A stretch of 64,000 bases of DNA from Sphingobacterium rhinopitheci (GTDB taxonomy: Bacteria > Bacteroidota > Bacteroidia > Sphingobacteriales > Sphingobacteriaceae). Below are positions 35,815 to 44,810 of this stretch, in pieces. The position numbers and the translations under genes were made by a program. The stretch lies in the NCBI RefSeq assembly GCF_022627575.1, contig NZ_JADEYQ010000002.1, forward strand, positions 248,001 to 312,000. Direction: 5' to 3'. The notes under the pieces were generated by a model. It saw only the letters and a list, made by a program, of their open reading frames with translations, did not search any database and had not been told where the DNA came from. Position 1 is the first letter of the stretch. Each line of letters opens with the position of its first letter.

Positions 35815-37305
35815 CTATTTATTAGACAATTGCTTTTCTGAAGCTGTACCTGGAGAAGTCGCTAGCAACAACAAAAACATGATAAAACCGTTGATAATAA
35901 TTAAATCTAATCCGATTACATAGCTTGTGTACACAGATACTACATACGTATTTAATAAGAATAATACCACAGGAGCTATAACTGCCAAATAAGGAACCAA
36001 CTTATCATTTACAGCCTTCTTTGTAAATAAACCAAAGACGAACAAACCTAATAAAGGACCATAAGTATAACTAGCTGCTGTAAAAATAGCATTAACTACA
36101 GAGTCGTTATTAATCAATTTGAAAATCATAATAACAATTAACATCAACACTGAAAACCCAACATGCACATAATTTCTTTGTCTTACTAAAGCAGGATCAT
36201 TAGGATTCGTCTTCTTGTTGAAGTTTAAGAAATCCACACAATAAGAAGTGGTCAATGCCGTCAATGCAGAGTCAGTCGTTGCAAATGTCGCAGCTGTCAA
36301 TCCCATCATAAATATGATCGCAGGTACAATTGCCAGATGGTTCAATGCAATCTCTGGGTATAAATAATCACGTGTAGCGAGAGCTGCTACATCGATACCA
36401 TTTTTGGTAGCATAGATGTAAAGTAAAGCACCTACCGCTAAGAAGAAAATATTAATTACCACAAATACCGAAGTAAAGGTTATCATATTTTTTTGTGCTT
36501 CTTTAATGGTTCCCATTGAAAGGTTTTTCTGCATCAAATCTTGATCCAGTCCCGTCATGGCGATAGTAATAAATATACCACCCAAGAATTGTTTCCAGAA
36601 ATTAGATTTACTACCTATAAAGTCTTCAAAATAGAAAATCTTCGAGTAAGAGCTATTTTTAACTGCTTCAAAAGTATCTACCACACCATAATCTAATCCC
36701 TTAGCCATGAAGTAAATAGATAAAACAACTGCCGTGATTAAGAATGTCGTTTGCAATGTATCGGTAACAATAATAGTCTTCAAACCGCCTTTATTGGTAT
36801 ATAACCAGATCAACACCAAACATATCGTTACGGTAATTGCAAAGGGCACATTCCAGGCATCAAAGATAAAATGTTGCAATACAATAGCGACCAAGTAAAG
36901 ACGAAATGCCGAGCCAATAGTCCTAGAAACTAAGAAAATAGCTGCACCAGTCTTATACGAAAGGAAACCAAAGCGTTCTTCTAAATAGGTGTAAATAGAA
37001 GTAAGGTTCATCCTATAGTATAAAGGCAGTAATACGTAAGCGATGATAATAAAACCTACAGCATTACCCAATACGAATTGGAAATAACTGAAGTTGGACG
37101 CTCCTACAGCTCCGGGTACAGAAATAAAAGTAACACCAGAGAGTGCTGTTCCAATCATACCAAAGGCAACCATGTACCATTTGGAATTGCGGTTAGCAAC
37201 AAAAAATGTGGAGTTGTCAGATGATCCTTTAGACGTAAAGTGAGCAACAGCTAACAGTACGGCGAAATAAATCACTAAAAATGACAATAAAATAATTGGT
37301 GACAT
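35815..37305 (-). CDS. Sodium:solute symporter (SSS family)
   Basis: A 496-residue inner-membrane protein with about 13 transmembrane helices of the SSS family. Typical blocks are NSTFFVANRNSKWYMVAFGM, GTALSGVTFISVPG, and MTGLDQDLMQKNLS in the sodium/substrate core. It starts 14 bp after murQ and is therefore probably co-transcribed. By location, a MurNAc or related amino-sugar importer is the best guess; the family also moves sugars, sialic acid, nucleosides and amino acids. A nucleoside role cannot be excluded because PNP follows. Confidence 0.85.
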   Translation of the reverse strand: MSPIILLSFLVIYFAVLLAVAHFTSKGSSDNSTFFVANRNSKWYMVAFGMIGTALSGVTFISVPGAVGASNFSYFQFVLGNAVGFIIIAYVLLPLYYRMNLTSIYTYLEERFGFLSYKTGAAIFLVSRTIGSAFRLYLVAIVLQHFIFDAWNVPFAITVTICLVLIWLYTNKGGLKTIIVTDTLQTTFLITAVVLSIYFMAKGLDYGVVDTFEAVKNSSYSKIFYFEDFIGSKSNFWKQFLGGIFITIAMTGLDQDLMQKNLSMGTIKEAQKNMITFTSVFVVINIFFLAVGALLYIYATKNGIDVAALATRDYLYPEIALNHLAIVPAIIFMMGLTAATFATTDSALTALTTSYCVDFLNFNKKTNPNDPALVRQRNYVHVGFSVLMLIVIMIFKLINNDSVVNAIFTAASYTYGPLLGLFVFGLFTKKAVNDKLVPYLAVIAPVVLFLLNTYVVSVYTSYVIGLDLIIINGFIMFLLLLATSPGTASEKQLSNK

Positions 37306-37319
37306 TTTGTTTAGTTAGT

Positions 37320-38135
37320 TTAGATTTGTTTTGCTTTATATGATTCGATAGCTTGACGAACATTTCCAAACTCTTCCAAAAGTTGTGAAGCTGTCTCCTC
37401 ATCTGCTCCTGTCTCCGCCATCACCATACGAACCCCTCTATCTACCAATTTATGATTTGACAGTTGCATATCTACCATTTTATTACCTTTGACACGTCCC
37501 AAGCGTATCATTACTGATGTACTAAGCATATTCAAGGCCAACTTTTGCGCTGTACCTGATTTCATTCGTGTGGAACCCGTCACAAATTCTGGCCCAACGA
37601 TCAACTCAACAGGATATTTAGCAATAGCCGCAATAGGAGAACCACCATTACAAACTATACAACCTGTAGCAATACCTTTTTCATTTGCTGTATTAAGCCC
37701 CCCAATTACGTAAGGCGTAGTTCCTGAGGCAGCAATACCTACAACAACATCATTTTCATTAATATCATATTCTTCAAGGTCTTTCCACGCTTGTTCGATA
37801 TCATCTTCGGCAAATTCTACTGCTTTACGAATTGCAGTATCACCACCCGCGATTAATCCAATAACCCAATCAAAAGGAACACCATAGGTAGGCGGACATT
37901 CAGAAGCATCCAATATCCCTAAACGGCCACTAGTCCCGGCTCCAATATAAAATAGGCGGCCACCTTTTTTCATACGTTCCACCGTCACATTTACTAAAGC
38001 TTCTATATTGGGTATAGCTTTCTCTACAGCCAAAGGTACTGATCTATCTTCCTTATTTATGTTCGTTAATAACTCCAGCACAGACATCTTGTCTAGATCT
38101 TGGTAATTAGAGTCCTTCTCTGTTGTATTTATCAT
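37320..38135 (-). CDS. murQ: N-acetylmuramic acid 6-phosphate etherase
   Basis: A 271-residue SIS-domain enzyme that removes the lactyl ether from MurNAc-6-P to give GlcNAc-6-P and D-lactate in the cytoplasm. The N-terminus has the family pattern TEKDSNYQDLDKMSVLELL with INKEDRSVPLAVEKAIP. FYIGAGTSGRLGILDASECP and VVGIAASGTTPYVIGGL are the SIS phosphate loops, and the C-terminal QLSNHKLVDRG is also typical. It is the most specific marker for peptidoglycan-sugar salvage in this locus. NagA, encoded at 56938-58050, uses its product. Confidence 0.96.
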   Translation of the reverse strand: MINTTEKDSNYQDLDKMSVLELLTNINKEDRSVPLAVEKAIPNIEALVNVTVERMKKGGRLFYIGAGTSGRLGILDASECPPTYGVPFDWVIGLIAGGDTAIRKAVEFAEDDIEQAWKDLEEYDINENDVVVGIAASGTTPYVIGGLNTANEKGIATGCIVCNGGSPIAAIAKYPVELIVGPEFVTGSTRMKSGTAQKLALNMLSTSVMIRLGRVKGNKMVDMQLSNHKLVDRGVRMVMAETGADEETASQLLEEFGNVRQAIESYKAKQI

Positions 38136-38210
38136 TCTTCCGAAAATCTACTTAATTTTTTTATACCTCGTAAATATGCAAATTTTATCTAAAACATGCA
38201 AAAAAACGCA

Positions 38211-40670
38211 CTACATTTTATTTAGTGAAACTAATTTATATTTTTTACTTCGTAAGTCCTTAATAATATATGCTAACTTATTATACAATTTATCTTCTCT
38301 TCGGGGATCCGTACCGATATGAATAAGAACAATACCTCCATTTAAAGAATTTTCACTTTCAAAGTGCTGCAGCTGCGCTATAATCTTGTCCGAAGACATA
38401 TATCTACTATCCATCTGTGGGTAGGTATAATCTGCTGGCGTGCGAATTCCCGGCGTATAATTATAGACATCAAGCCCCATTTCAGCAGACCAATCGACAA
38501 TTTGTTTATTATACCATTCATAGGGCGGGATAAACATGTTAATATCCTTCATCCCTAATTGCTGTAATTTCAGAACATTTGCCTTCAAATCAGCCACGAA
38601 CTCCTCTTTACTTATTAGCAAGCTATCTCTTTTATCCCAAGGAGCATATAGCAGATGTTGGTCAGAATGAGGCCCTACATAATGTCCTTCTTTGATCAGT
38701 TGACGAATTATCTTGGCCGATTTAGTATCTTCTAAAAATCTTCCAGTAACGAAAAAAGCACCTTTGACATCATTTTTCTTCAGTATTTTTGCTATATGTG
38801 GCAAACCATCACTAAACTCATCTCCCGTAAATACCAACGCTATTTCTGGTAAAGTAGTATCACCTTTAACGATTGCACCATACTTATCCGTTGTTCGGTA
38901 TTTACCTTTAGCTTCATTTGCAGCTAGCAGATAGATCAAAGAAGCTGTTCCATCCATTGTCGGCTCATTGGTACTGTAATCACCATAATCATCATGATAG
39001 ACGACCAAATCAGACTGAAAATCAGCATACTCATCCGGATTATTTAATTTAATACCGATTAGATTATTAAAAGTATTAGCATATACAGGTCCATCGACTA
39101 AGCCACCGTCAATAGGAAACTGATGTAAATACGTAAAAGCAGAATGAGGGTCTTCAGGGGTATCACCATTGGCAGGTAAGCCATATACCATACTTGTCCC
39201 CCAAGGATTGACACCAAAAAGCCAATCGATATTTGCTTGAGCCAATTCGTCATATTGATCATCCTCGGTAAGCTCTTTGTACCATTGGCACTGAATTGCA
39301 AAAGAAGTCGTTAGATTGTTGCTACACCAAATAAAAGGTACACCACGATAAAACACATTATCCTTAGCTCTATTCCATACCTGATCGATTCCTTCTTTAT
39401 AATAAGCAACCGCCGCCTCTTTGGTATCGACATTTTTGCCTAGCTCGTAATGTCCTAGATTAATAAAGGGATAATACTGATAATGGTTAGCTGTATCACG
39501 TATCATCCAAGGAGTTACTTTCTCTTGCTGCGCATAATCTAACGCTTTAGTCAGATATTGCTTATCTTTAAATAACGAATACATGGTCATCTCTGCCAGC
39601 TCCATATCGTCTACCCAATTATCTTCAGCATATATATACGGAGATTTTACGGAGACAGTCTGCGTCACGCCAGGTTTTATATAGGCATATTCATAGGCCG
39701 TTTTTACCTTATCTTTAAGTAGCCTAGCATAATCGGGCTTGCTATCATTGAACAAAGTATGCCCCAAACCAAAGGCTGCTACAAACTTAGCAGCAGTAGA
39801 ACTAGTACCTGTAGTATTATTCATAAACTTACCCCTTTGCTGCGGCTTGCCATCAATAAAATAAACAGGACGTTCATGCCCTCTCCCATATAATGAATCC
39901 TGACCTGGTAAGCGCAAATTAACGTGATCACGATCATCTGCAATCTGGTTAAACATCATATTGGGTTGTGGATGCATTTTCAATAACCAATCTAATCCCC
40001 ACTTAGCTTCGTCCATTATATCAGGTATACCATTCTTACCATCCAAGCCATTGGCTATCTTCACGTCTGTAAATACCTGCGGAAAATCACGATAAGCAGC
40101 CAGCAAATGATAAGTAGCATTGGCAGAAGTCGTAGAATATTGGAGGTAATCGGAAGCGTCATGCCAGCCACCACCTGCATCGATATGTGTACTATCTGGC
40201 AACCCCACTGATTGAGCATACATCGTAAAACCATCATGCGTATGACAGCTATCTTGTAAAAAAGGATTGAATAGTGTACGTTGCTGTCTCATATAACGCA
40301 ATACAAAATCTGCTGTCCCTTTGTAGACATCATCATTTATTCTAAAATTTGGCGAACGTACACCATCGTCCGTTAATATATAATAGGTTCCATTAGTATT
40401 CAGTGCCGAAAAATCTAATCTATATCCTTGAGCAAATGGTCCATAAGCACCAAATTTTTTGCCTACTTTAGCTTTTAACACCTGTTGATTAGAAACACTA
40501 TTTATAACCTTAAAATTGTTTAACGTACGGCTTTCTTTAGTTACCCATACTGCCACTTTTTTACTTTGAGGCAAATACCCCAATTGATTGATTCTAATCC
40601 AAGATTGCTCTTGCCCCAAGGCAACAACGATACTTAGGCAATAAACGAATAGTAAAAATACTCTAATCAT
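38211..40670 (-). CDS. GH9 glycoside hydrolase fused to a CE4-like polysaccharide deacetylase
   Basis: An 819-residue exported protein with two enzyme modules. After the signal peptide (about 1-19) comes an Ig-like CelD_N domain (about 22-112), then a GH9 barrel: HIDAGGGWHDASDY supplies the base pair Asp 171/Asp 174, FGVNPWGTSMVYG is conserved, and STNEPTMDGTA gives the acid Glu 569. From about 609 a NodB/CE4 domain follows: metal His 668 and His 672 in HSDQH and a late VLIHIG. Its first motif is FTGDE instead of TFDDG, and the Arg of the RxPP motif is Ile (MFIPPYEW). GH9 includes cellulases and exo-glucosaminidases; with a deacetylase, a GlcNAc/GlcN-containing glycan is plausible. It starts 6 bp after the preceding gene. 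Confidence 0.85.
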   Translation of the reverse strand: MIRVFLLFVYCLSIVVALGQEQSWIRINQLGYLPQSKKVAVWVTKESRTLNNFKVINSVSNQQVLKAKVGKKFGAYGPFAQGYRLDFSALNTNGTYYILTDDGVRSPNFRINDDVYKGTADFVLRYMRQQRTLFNPFLQDSCHTHDGFTMYAQSVGLPDSTHIDAGGGWHDASDYLQYSTTSANATYHLLAAYRDFPQVFTDVKIANGLDGKNGIPDIMDEAKWGLDWLLKMHPQPNMMFNQIADDRDHVNLRLPGQDSLYGRGHERPVYFIDGKPQQRGKFMNNTTGTSSTAAKFVAAFGLGHTLFNDSKPDYARLLKDKVKTAYEYAYIKPGVTQTVSVKSPYIYAEDNWVDDMELAEMTMYSLFKDKQYLTKALDYAQQEKVTPWMIRDTANHYQYYPFINLGHYELGKNVDTKEAAVAYYKEGIDQVWNRAKDNVFYRGVPFIWCSNNLTTSFAIQCQWYKELTEDDQYDELAQANIDWLFGVNPWGTSMVYGLPANGDTPEDPHSAFTYLHQFPIDGGLVDGPVYANTFNNLIGIKLNNPDEYADFQSDLVVYHDDYGDYSTNEPTMDGTASLIYLLAANEAKGKYRTTDKYGAIVKGDTTLPEIALVFTGDEFSDGLPHIAKILKKNDVKGAFFVTGRFLEDTKSAKIIRQLIKEGHYVGPHSDQHLLYAPWDKRDSLLISKEEFVADLKANVLKLQQLGMKDINMFIPPYEWYNKQIVDWSAEMGLDVYNYTPGIRTPADYTYPQMDSRYMSSDKIIAQLQHFESENSLNGGIVLIHIGTDPRREDKLYNKLAYIIKDLRSKKYKLVSLNKM

Positions 40671-40676
40671 AATAAA

Positions 40677-42509
40677 TTAATACGTTAAAGAAACAATTTT
40701 GCCATCCATGGCACTCACGATCACCTTATTATTCAATACTAAAGGAGGGTTTACCATTGCATTGCTAATTTTATATTGCCAAAGTACAGCACCATTTGTA
40801 GCATCTACGGCTGACAATAAGCCAGAATTATTAGGTACAAACACCACATTCTTATCGCTATAAATAGCTGAAGGGGTCAATTCGTAACCTAGATTCAATT
40901 GTGATTGCCAGTCGACACTCATATTGTCTTTAGCAGTAGAAACACCTATCAACTCTCCATCCATTGTTTTTGCATAAGCCAATTTCTTATCTTTCGATAA
41001 TCCCATAGATTCACGTACACGAATATCATCTTTCTTCTCTCGCCATATCACAGCACCTGTTTTCAAGTCCAAAGCAGTCATAAAACGATCTGGCGCTACG
41101 ATAAAGACACGATTATTGGCAACTACGGGATAGCATGCTGCTGCAGAAAACATTCTATTAGCATGACCATTGTTCCATTCCCATACCAACTTCCCTGTAT
41201 CCATTGATAGCGCATAAAAACCATTGCCCCAGCTACCAAAAATTACTTTTCCATCAGCCAAAGTAGGTAGCGTAGACACAAAATTTTTCACTTGATCAAA
41301 TGTCCATAGCACCGTTCCGTCAGACACACGGATACACCTAAATATACCATCAGAGCCTCCTACGTAAGCATTCCCTTTGCTTATAGCTGCAGATCCTAAG
41401 ACCGCTTTATTGGTTTTTAACGTCCATTTCAACTTCCCGGTCTTAGCGTCAAGACCATAGATATTATGATCCGAAGAACCTACTACTACCGTACCTTTGT
41501 AATATGCAGGTGTAGCATATACCTTACCACCTGTACGATAAGACCATTTTTTCATACCCGTATTGCTATCTAAAGCATATATATCACCTACTGTATTTGC
41601 CGCAAATATTAGTTTACCATCTGTGGACATCCCAGAACCTATATCACCATGGTCTTCATATACCCACTGCACCTTTGCTGTAGTGGTCGTATTGACTGTA
41701 TAATCTGGTCGTTGAAAACCATCTCTATTTTGCAATCTTTGCAGCGGTAGCTTAAGCCAATAATCTTCTGTTTTAACCAAAGGCCTACGTACCTGAAAAA
41801 ACGCCGAATCCCCTGTCAAGGTTATAATATTATACCCACCTACTTCATCCTTAGCACGTAGATTAGATCTACTCATCACACCGGGGATACCATCCCAGTC
41901 GTATAACTTGTTACTATGGCCATGACCACATAATGCCAATTGTATATTACGCTGATATAACCTATCTACCAAAGAATACCAATTGTTTAAGGAAGGATCT
42001 AAGGGATAGTGGTTAATAGATATCAAAGGAGCGTCAGCATCTGGATTAGCATTGAAAACAGAATCTAACCATACTAAATTTTCACGTGGTATCTGCCCTG
42101 GGCTCATCCGCATATTAGGGCCTGAAGTAGTCCCTACAAACTGGTATCCTTTATGCTTAAAAAAGAACGCTTCGGAACCAAATACTTTACGAAAGGAATT
42201 GGCACCACTCTCAGACCAGTTGCTATCGTGATTACCGGGAATGATATACATCGGCAATTGCAAGGAATCTAAAATCTGTTTCGCTAATGCTAATTCAGCA
42301 TCAGAACCAAATTCGGTAACGTCTCCTGAGATGATTACAAAATCTATATCGCGCGAATTGTTCAAATCAGCAACGGTACGTCTCAAGTCATCGGCACCAG
42401 TAGCACCTCCAAGATGAGTGTCTGTTACCTGTGCAAATTTAAAAGGAGTTTGTGCTGCGGCTACCGTAGCGCCACATAATAAGGCTAGGGCTAATAATTT
42501 TCTTTTCAT
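40677..42509 (-). CDS. Metallophosphoesterase fused to a PQQ-type beta-propeller, exported
   Basis: About 610 residues. The frame can be extended to a TTG at 42533, but that codon lies inside a TATCTTTG promoter element; the ATG at 42509 gives MKRKLLALALLCGATVAAAQ, a clear signal peptide. A calcineurin-like phosphoesterase follows: QVTDTHLGG, IISGDVTEFG, IIPGNHDSNW, SINHYPLD, LCGHGHSNKLYDW, which together supply the two-metal site. From about residue 290 there are WD-like repeats of the PQQ/BamB type (DIYALDSNTGMKKWSY; NIYGLDAKTGKLKWTL). Expected location is periplasm or surface. The substrate is unknown. It is followed after 6 bp by the GH9-CE4 gene. Confidence 0.85.
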   Translation of the reverse strand: MKRKLLALALLCGATVAAAQTPFKFAQVTDTHLGGATGADDLRRTVADLNNSRDIDFVIISGDVTEFGSDAELALAKQILDSLQLPMYIIPGNHDSNWSESGANSFRKVFGSEAFFFKHKGYQFVGTTSGPNMRMSPGQIPRENLVWLDSVFNANPDADAPLISINHYPLDPSLNNWYSLVDRLYQRNIQLALCGHGHSNKLYDWDGIPGVMSRSNLRAKDEVGGYNIITLTGDSAFFQVRRPLVKTEDYWLKLPLQRLQNRDGFQRPDYTVNTTTTAKVQWVYEDHGDIGSGMSTDGKLIFAANTVGDIYALDSNTGMKKWSYRTGGKVYATPAYYKGTVVVGSSDHNIYGLDAKTGKLKWTLKTNKAVLGSAAISKGNAYVGGSDGIFRCIRVSDGTVLWTFDQVKNFVSTLPTLADGKVIFGSWGNGFYALSMDTGKLVWEWNNGHANRMFSAAACYPVVANNRVFIVAPDRFMTALDLKTGAVIWREKKDDIRVRESMGLSKDKKLAYAKTMDGELIGVSTAKDNMSVDWQSQLNLGYELTPSAIYSDKNVVFVPNNSGLLSAVDATNGAVLWQYKISNAMVNPPLVLNNKVIVSAMDGKIVSLTY

Positions 42510-42530
42510 ATGATATATTAAAAGGGCATC

Positions 42531-42538
42531 CAAAGATA
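42531..42538 (-). promoter_or_regulatory. Candidate -7 element (TATCTTTG)
   Basis: TATCTTTG on the minus strand, 21 bp before the ATG at 42509, matches TAnnTTTG. It argues that the upstream TTG is not the translation start. Confidence 0.5.
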
Positions 42539-42898
42539 CAGGATATAAATAGGTTTAAACGGGATTTATTAATTACAATTAGCAACACTATTCAGTTAGT
42601 ACATCCCCCCAAATCGTGGTACAAAAATGCTTATTTATAAAATGGAATATAACATGTTCTTTTATGAATCAAGATTTAGCGCCTTTCATTACATTTCACA
42701 ACAAACGTGCGTAAAAACGAATCCAATATATTATTTATTTTAATAAAATAGTAATTTAAAATGTTTTATTTAAACCTAATAAGAAATAATTTGAAATAAG
42801 TCTACCATAGGAATAAAACGCACAAAAACGAACTACCTTTTTTAGTCTAATAAAACCAAAAAAAATTCCACTTATGAAAAAACAAATTATAGTATAAA
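42539..42898. other. Intergenic region with candidate operator motifs
   Basis: About 360 bp upstream of the phosphoesterase gene with no supported gene. It holds two similar motifs, AACGTGCGTAAAAACGAAT (42704-42722) and AACGCACAAAAACGAAC (42817-42833). The second matches a site upstream of namZ. Confidence 0.5.
42817..42833. promoter_or_regulatory. Candidate operator, copy 1 (AACGCACAAAAACGAAC)
   Basis: It matches the site at 49692-49708 in 15 of 17 positions. A weaker relative lies at 42704-42722. The regulator is unknown. Confidence 0.4.
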
Positions 42899-42927
42899 AA
42901 AAGGCTTCAACATTGTTGAAGCCTTTT
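42899..42927 (-). terminator. Terminator after susD (pair B)
   Basis: AAAAGGCTTCAAC and GTTGAAGCCTTTT form a 13-bp perfect stem with an ATT loop, 22 bp past the stop. Confidence 0.85.
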
Positions 42928-42948
42928 GATTTTAGGTAGGATATTTTT

Positions 42949-44799
42949 CTACCAACCTTTAGTCTGCGTCAACTTATAACCACGCGATGCGTAGTCAGCA
43001 ATTTGCGCTGTACCAACAGGTGCTAAATAATTTTTGTCTTCTACTTTATTTCTGTTTCTAGCTTTTGGAATAATATAATAACCAATCATATCGTCAGCGT
43101 TATTACCATTATAAGCAACAATTGTCCCATTAGCTTTACGTACAGAAGGAATATTAGAAGGCGAATAAGCCTCTAAAATTGAAGGCGCTTCAGTTTTTAA
43201 ATTCACCCATGGCCCTAAGAAATAATCTGAGTTGTCTGCAAAATCCATATAATGCAATTTTTTCCAGCGTCTTAAGTCATTTAAACGAGCGAATTCAAAA
43301 ACAAATTCCATACGACGTTCGCGACGGATTTCCCACATCAATGGAGACACATCGGCGTCACGCTCTGGATCATTGGCAATGTTCCCAATTAATAACGGAG
43401 CTGTTTGCGTAACACCTTTAGCGATAGCTACCGCATCCAAAGGTCTTTTTCGAATAGCATTAATAGATTTGTCAATATCAGACTGCGTAACAGGAGCACC
43501 ACCGAAATTTTCAGCCAAAATTTGTTTTGCTTCTACCCAATTTAATACCACCTCAGCATAACGGATAACTGGTGCATCGGTAATATTCGTATTACTAGAC
43601 CACGATGCATAGCTCGCGTCAGATACGGGCATTTTATAAGCTGCTCTTGATACAAATTTATTACCATAGATCAAAGAAGATGCAATAGGATTCGCTTCTG
43701 AATCAAAAGAAGCTTCAAATCGTGGATCACGTGTCTTCGCTAAATTTGCTAAAGAATAATCAGTAGCACCCGCGACAGTTGAACTCGTTGCAGGTTTACC
43801 ATCTACAAGTACAAATTCCTTAACTAGATTTAAGTTAGGCGCTGATTGTTGGTCTAGATTACCATTTTGATAGGAAGCAATAGCATGCGTAATACTTAAG
43901 GTATTGTCATAAGCACGGTACATGATTACTTCTTTATTATTTGCTAAGCTAAGCGAAGAAAATAAAGATTTATAATCCGACGTAAATTCATATTTACCAG
44001 AATTGATTACCACCTCAGCAGCCTTTTGAGCTAGCTCCAAATATTTTTTAGCACGGTCTTGATCCAAACCATGATATTTCTGCCAAGAACCTTCAAATAA
44101 CATTAGCTTAGATATATATGATGCTGCTACATTTTTATCTAATACATTCGTACCGTCAGTTGTTCTGATATTGTCTAATACAAACAAAAAGTCATCATAC
44201 ACCTTGTCCATCACAACGCCACGATCGTCACGATCCTTGTATTGTGTAGCAAAATCAGTATCCGAAACTTCTGTTTCAAAATATGGCACATCACCAAATG
44301 TAGATACCAAACGTGAATATTCATACCCTTTAAAGAAACGTGCTACAGCCAACCAATGATTATACTGCTCAGTCGTCAAATTTGGTTTAGCAAGGCTCTC
44401 TAATCTATTCAAAAAGATATTAGATTTTCTAACCCATGAGAAGTTCCATGATGGTCCGGCATATTCCGACAACCATGCTGCAAGTTCTGAAGTACTCGCA
44501 CGATCTGGTGGAGCAGTATTTTCAAAACTATTTTGTGGACCTTCCATCGTTGTAATATCATCAGTCATAGTATATCCACGTACAGGTGTATAATCTGTAG
44601 ACCAAGAGCTATTATAACCATTGAAATATTGTGTATAGAATCCAGATGCAAACAAGCGTACATCCGTTTCATTACGCCAATACGAACCATCCTTATCTAC
44701 AACCTCATCCAAAGGAGGTCTATCCAAAAGTTTCTCACAGCTCGTCAAAGCGATAGAGGAGCCTAATAATATATATAAAAGATTATTTTTTAATTTCAT
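42949..44799 (-). CDS. SusD/RagB family lipoprotein (pair B)
   Basis: A SusD-like lipoprotein of about 616 residues. The frame opens at 44811, but the ATG at 44799 (MKLKNNLLYILLGSSIALTS) gives a clean lipoprotein signal ending in TSCEKLLDRPP. Typical SusD blocks are FFKGYEYSRLVSTFGDVPYF, RYAEVVLNWVEAKQILAENF and MWEIRRERRMEFVFEFARLN. It binds the ligand at the surface and caps the SusC of pair B, whose stop codon is 12 bp upstream. Clustering with namZ suggests a muropeptide or glycan-strand fragment as ligand. Confidence 0.93.
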   Translation of the reverse strand: MKLKNNLLYILLGSSIALTSCEKLLDRPPLDEVVDKDGSYWRNETDVRLFASGFYTQYFNGYNSSWSTDYTPVRGYTMTDDITTMEGPQNSFENTAPPDRASTSELAAWLSEYAGPSWNFSWVRKSNIFLNRLESLAKPNLTTEQYNHWLAVARFFKGYEYSRLVSTFGDVPYFETEVSDTDFATQYKDRDDRGVVMDKVYDDFLFVLDNIRTTDGTNVLDKNVAASYISKLMLFEGSWQKYHGLDQDRAKKYLELAQKAAEVVINSGKYEFTSDYKSLFSSLSLANNKEVIMYRAYDNTLSITHAIASYQNGNLDQQSAPNLNLVKEFVLVDGKPATSSTVAGATDYSLANLAKTRDPRFEASFDSEANPIASSLIYGNKFVSRAAYKMPVSDASYASWSSNTNITDAPVIRYAEVVLNWVEAKQILAENFGGAPVTQSDIDKSINAIRKRPLDAVAIAKGVTQTAPLLIGNIANDPERDADVSPLMWEIRRERRMEFVFEFARLNDLRRWKKLHYMDFADNSDYFLGPWVNLKTEAPSILEAYSPSNIPSVRKANGTIVAYNGNNADDMIGYYIIPKARNRNKVEDKNYLAPVGTAQIADYASRGYKLTQTKGW

Positions 44800-44810
44800 A
44801 ATATGAATCA

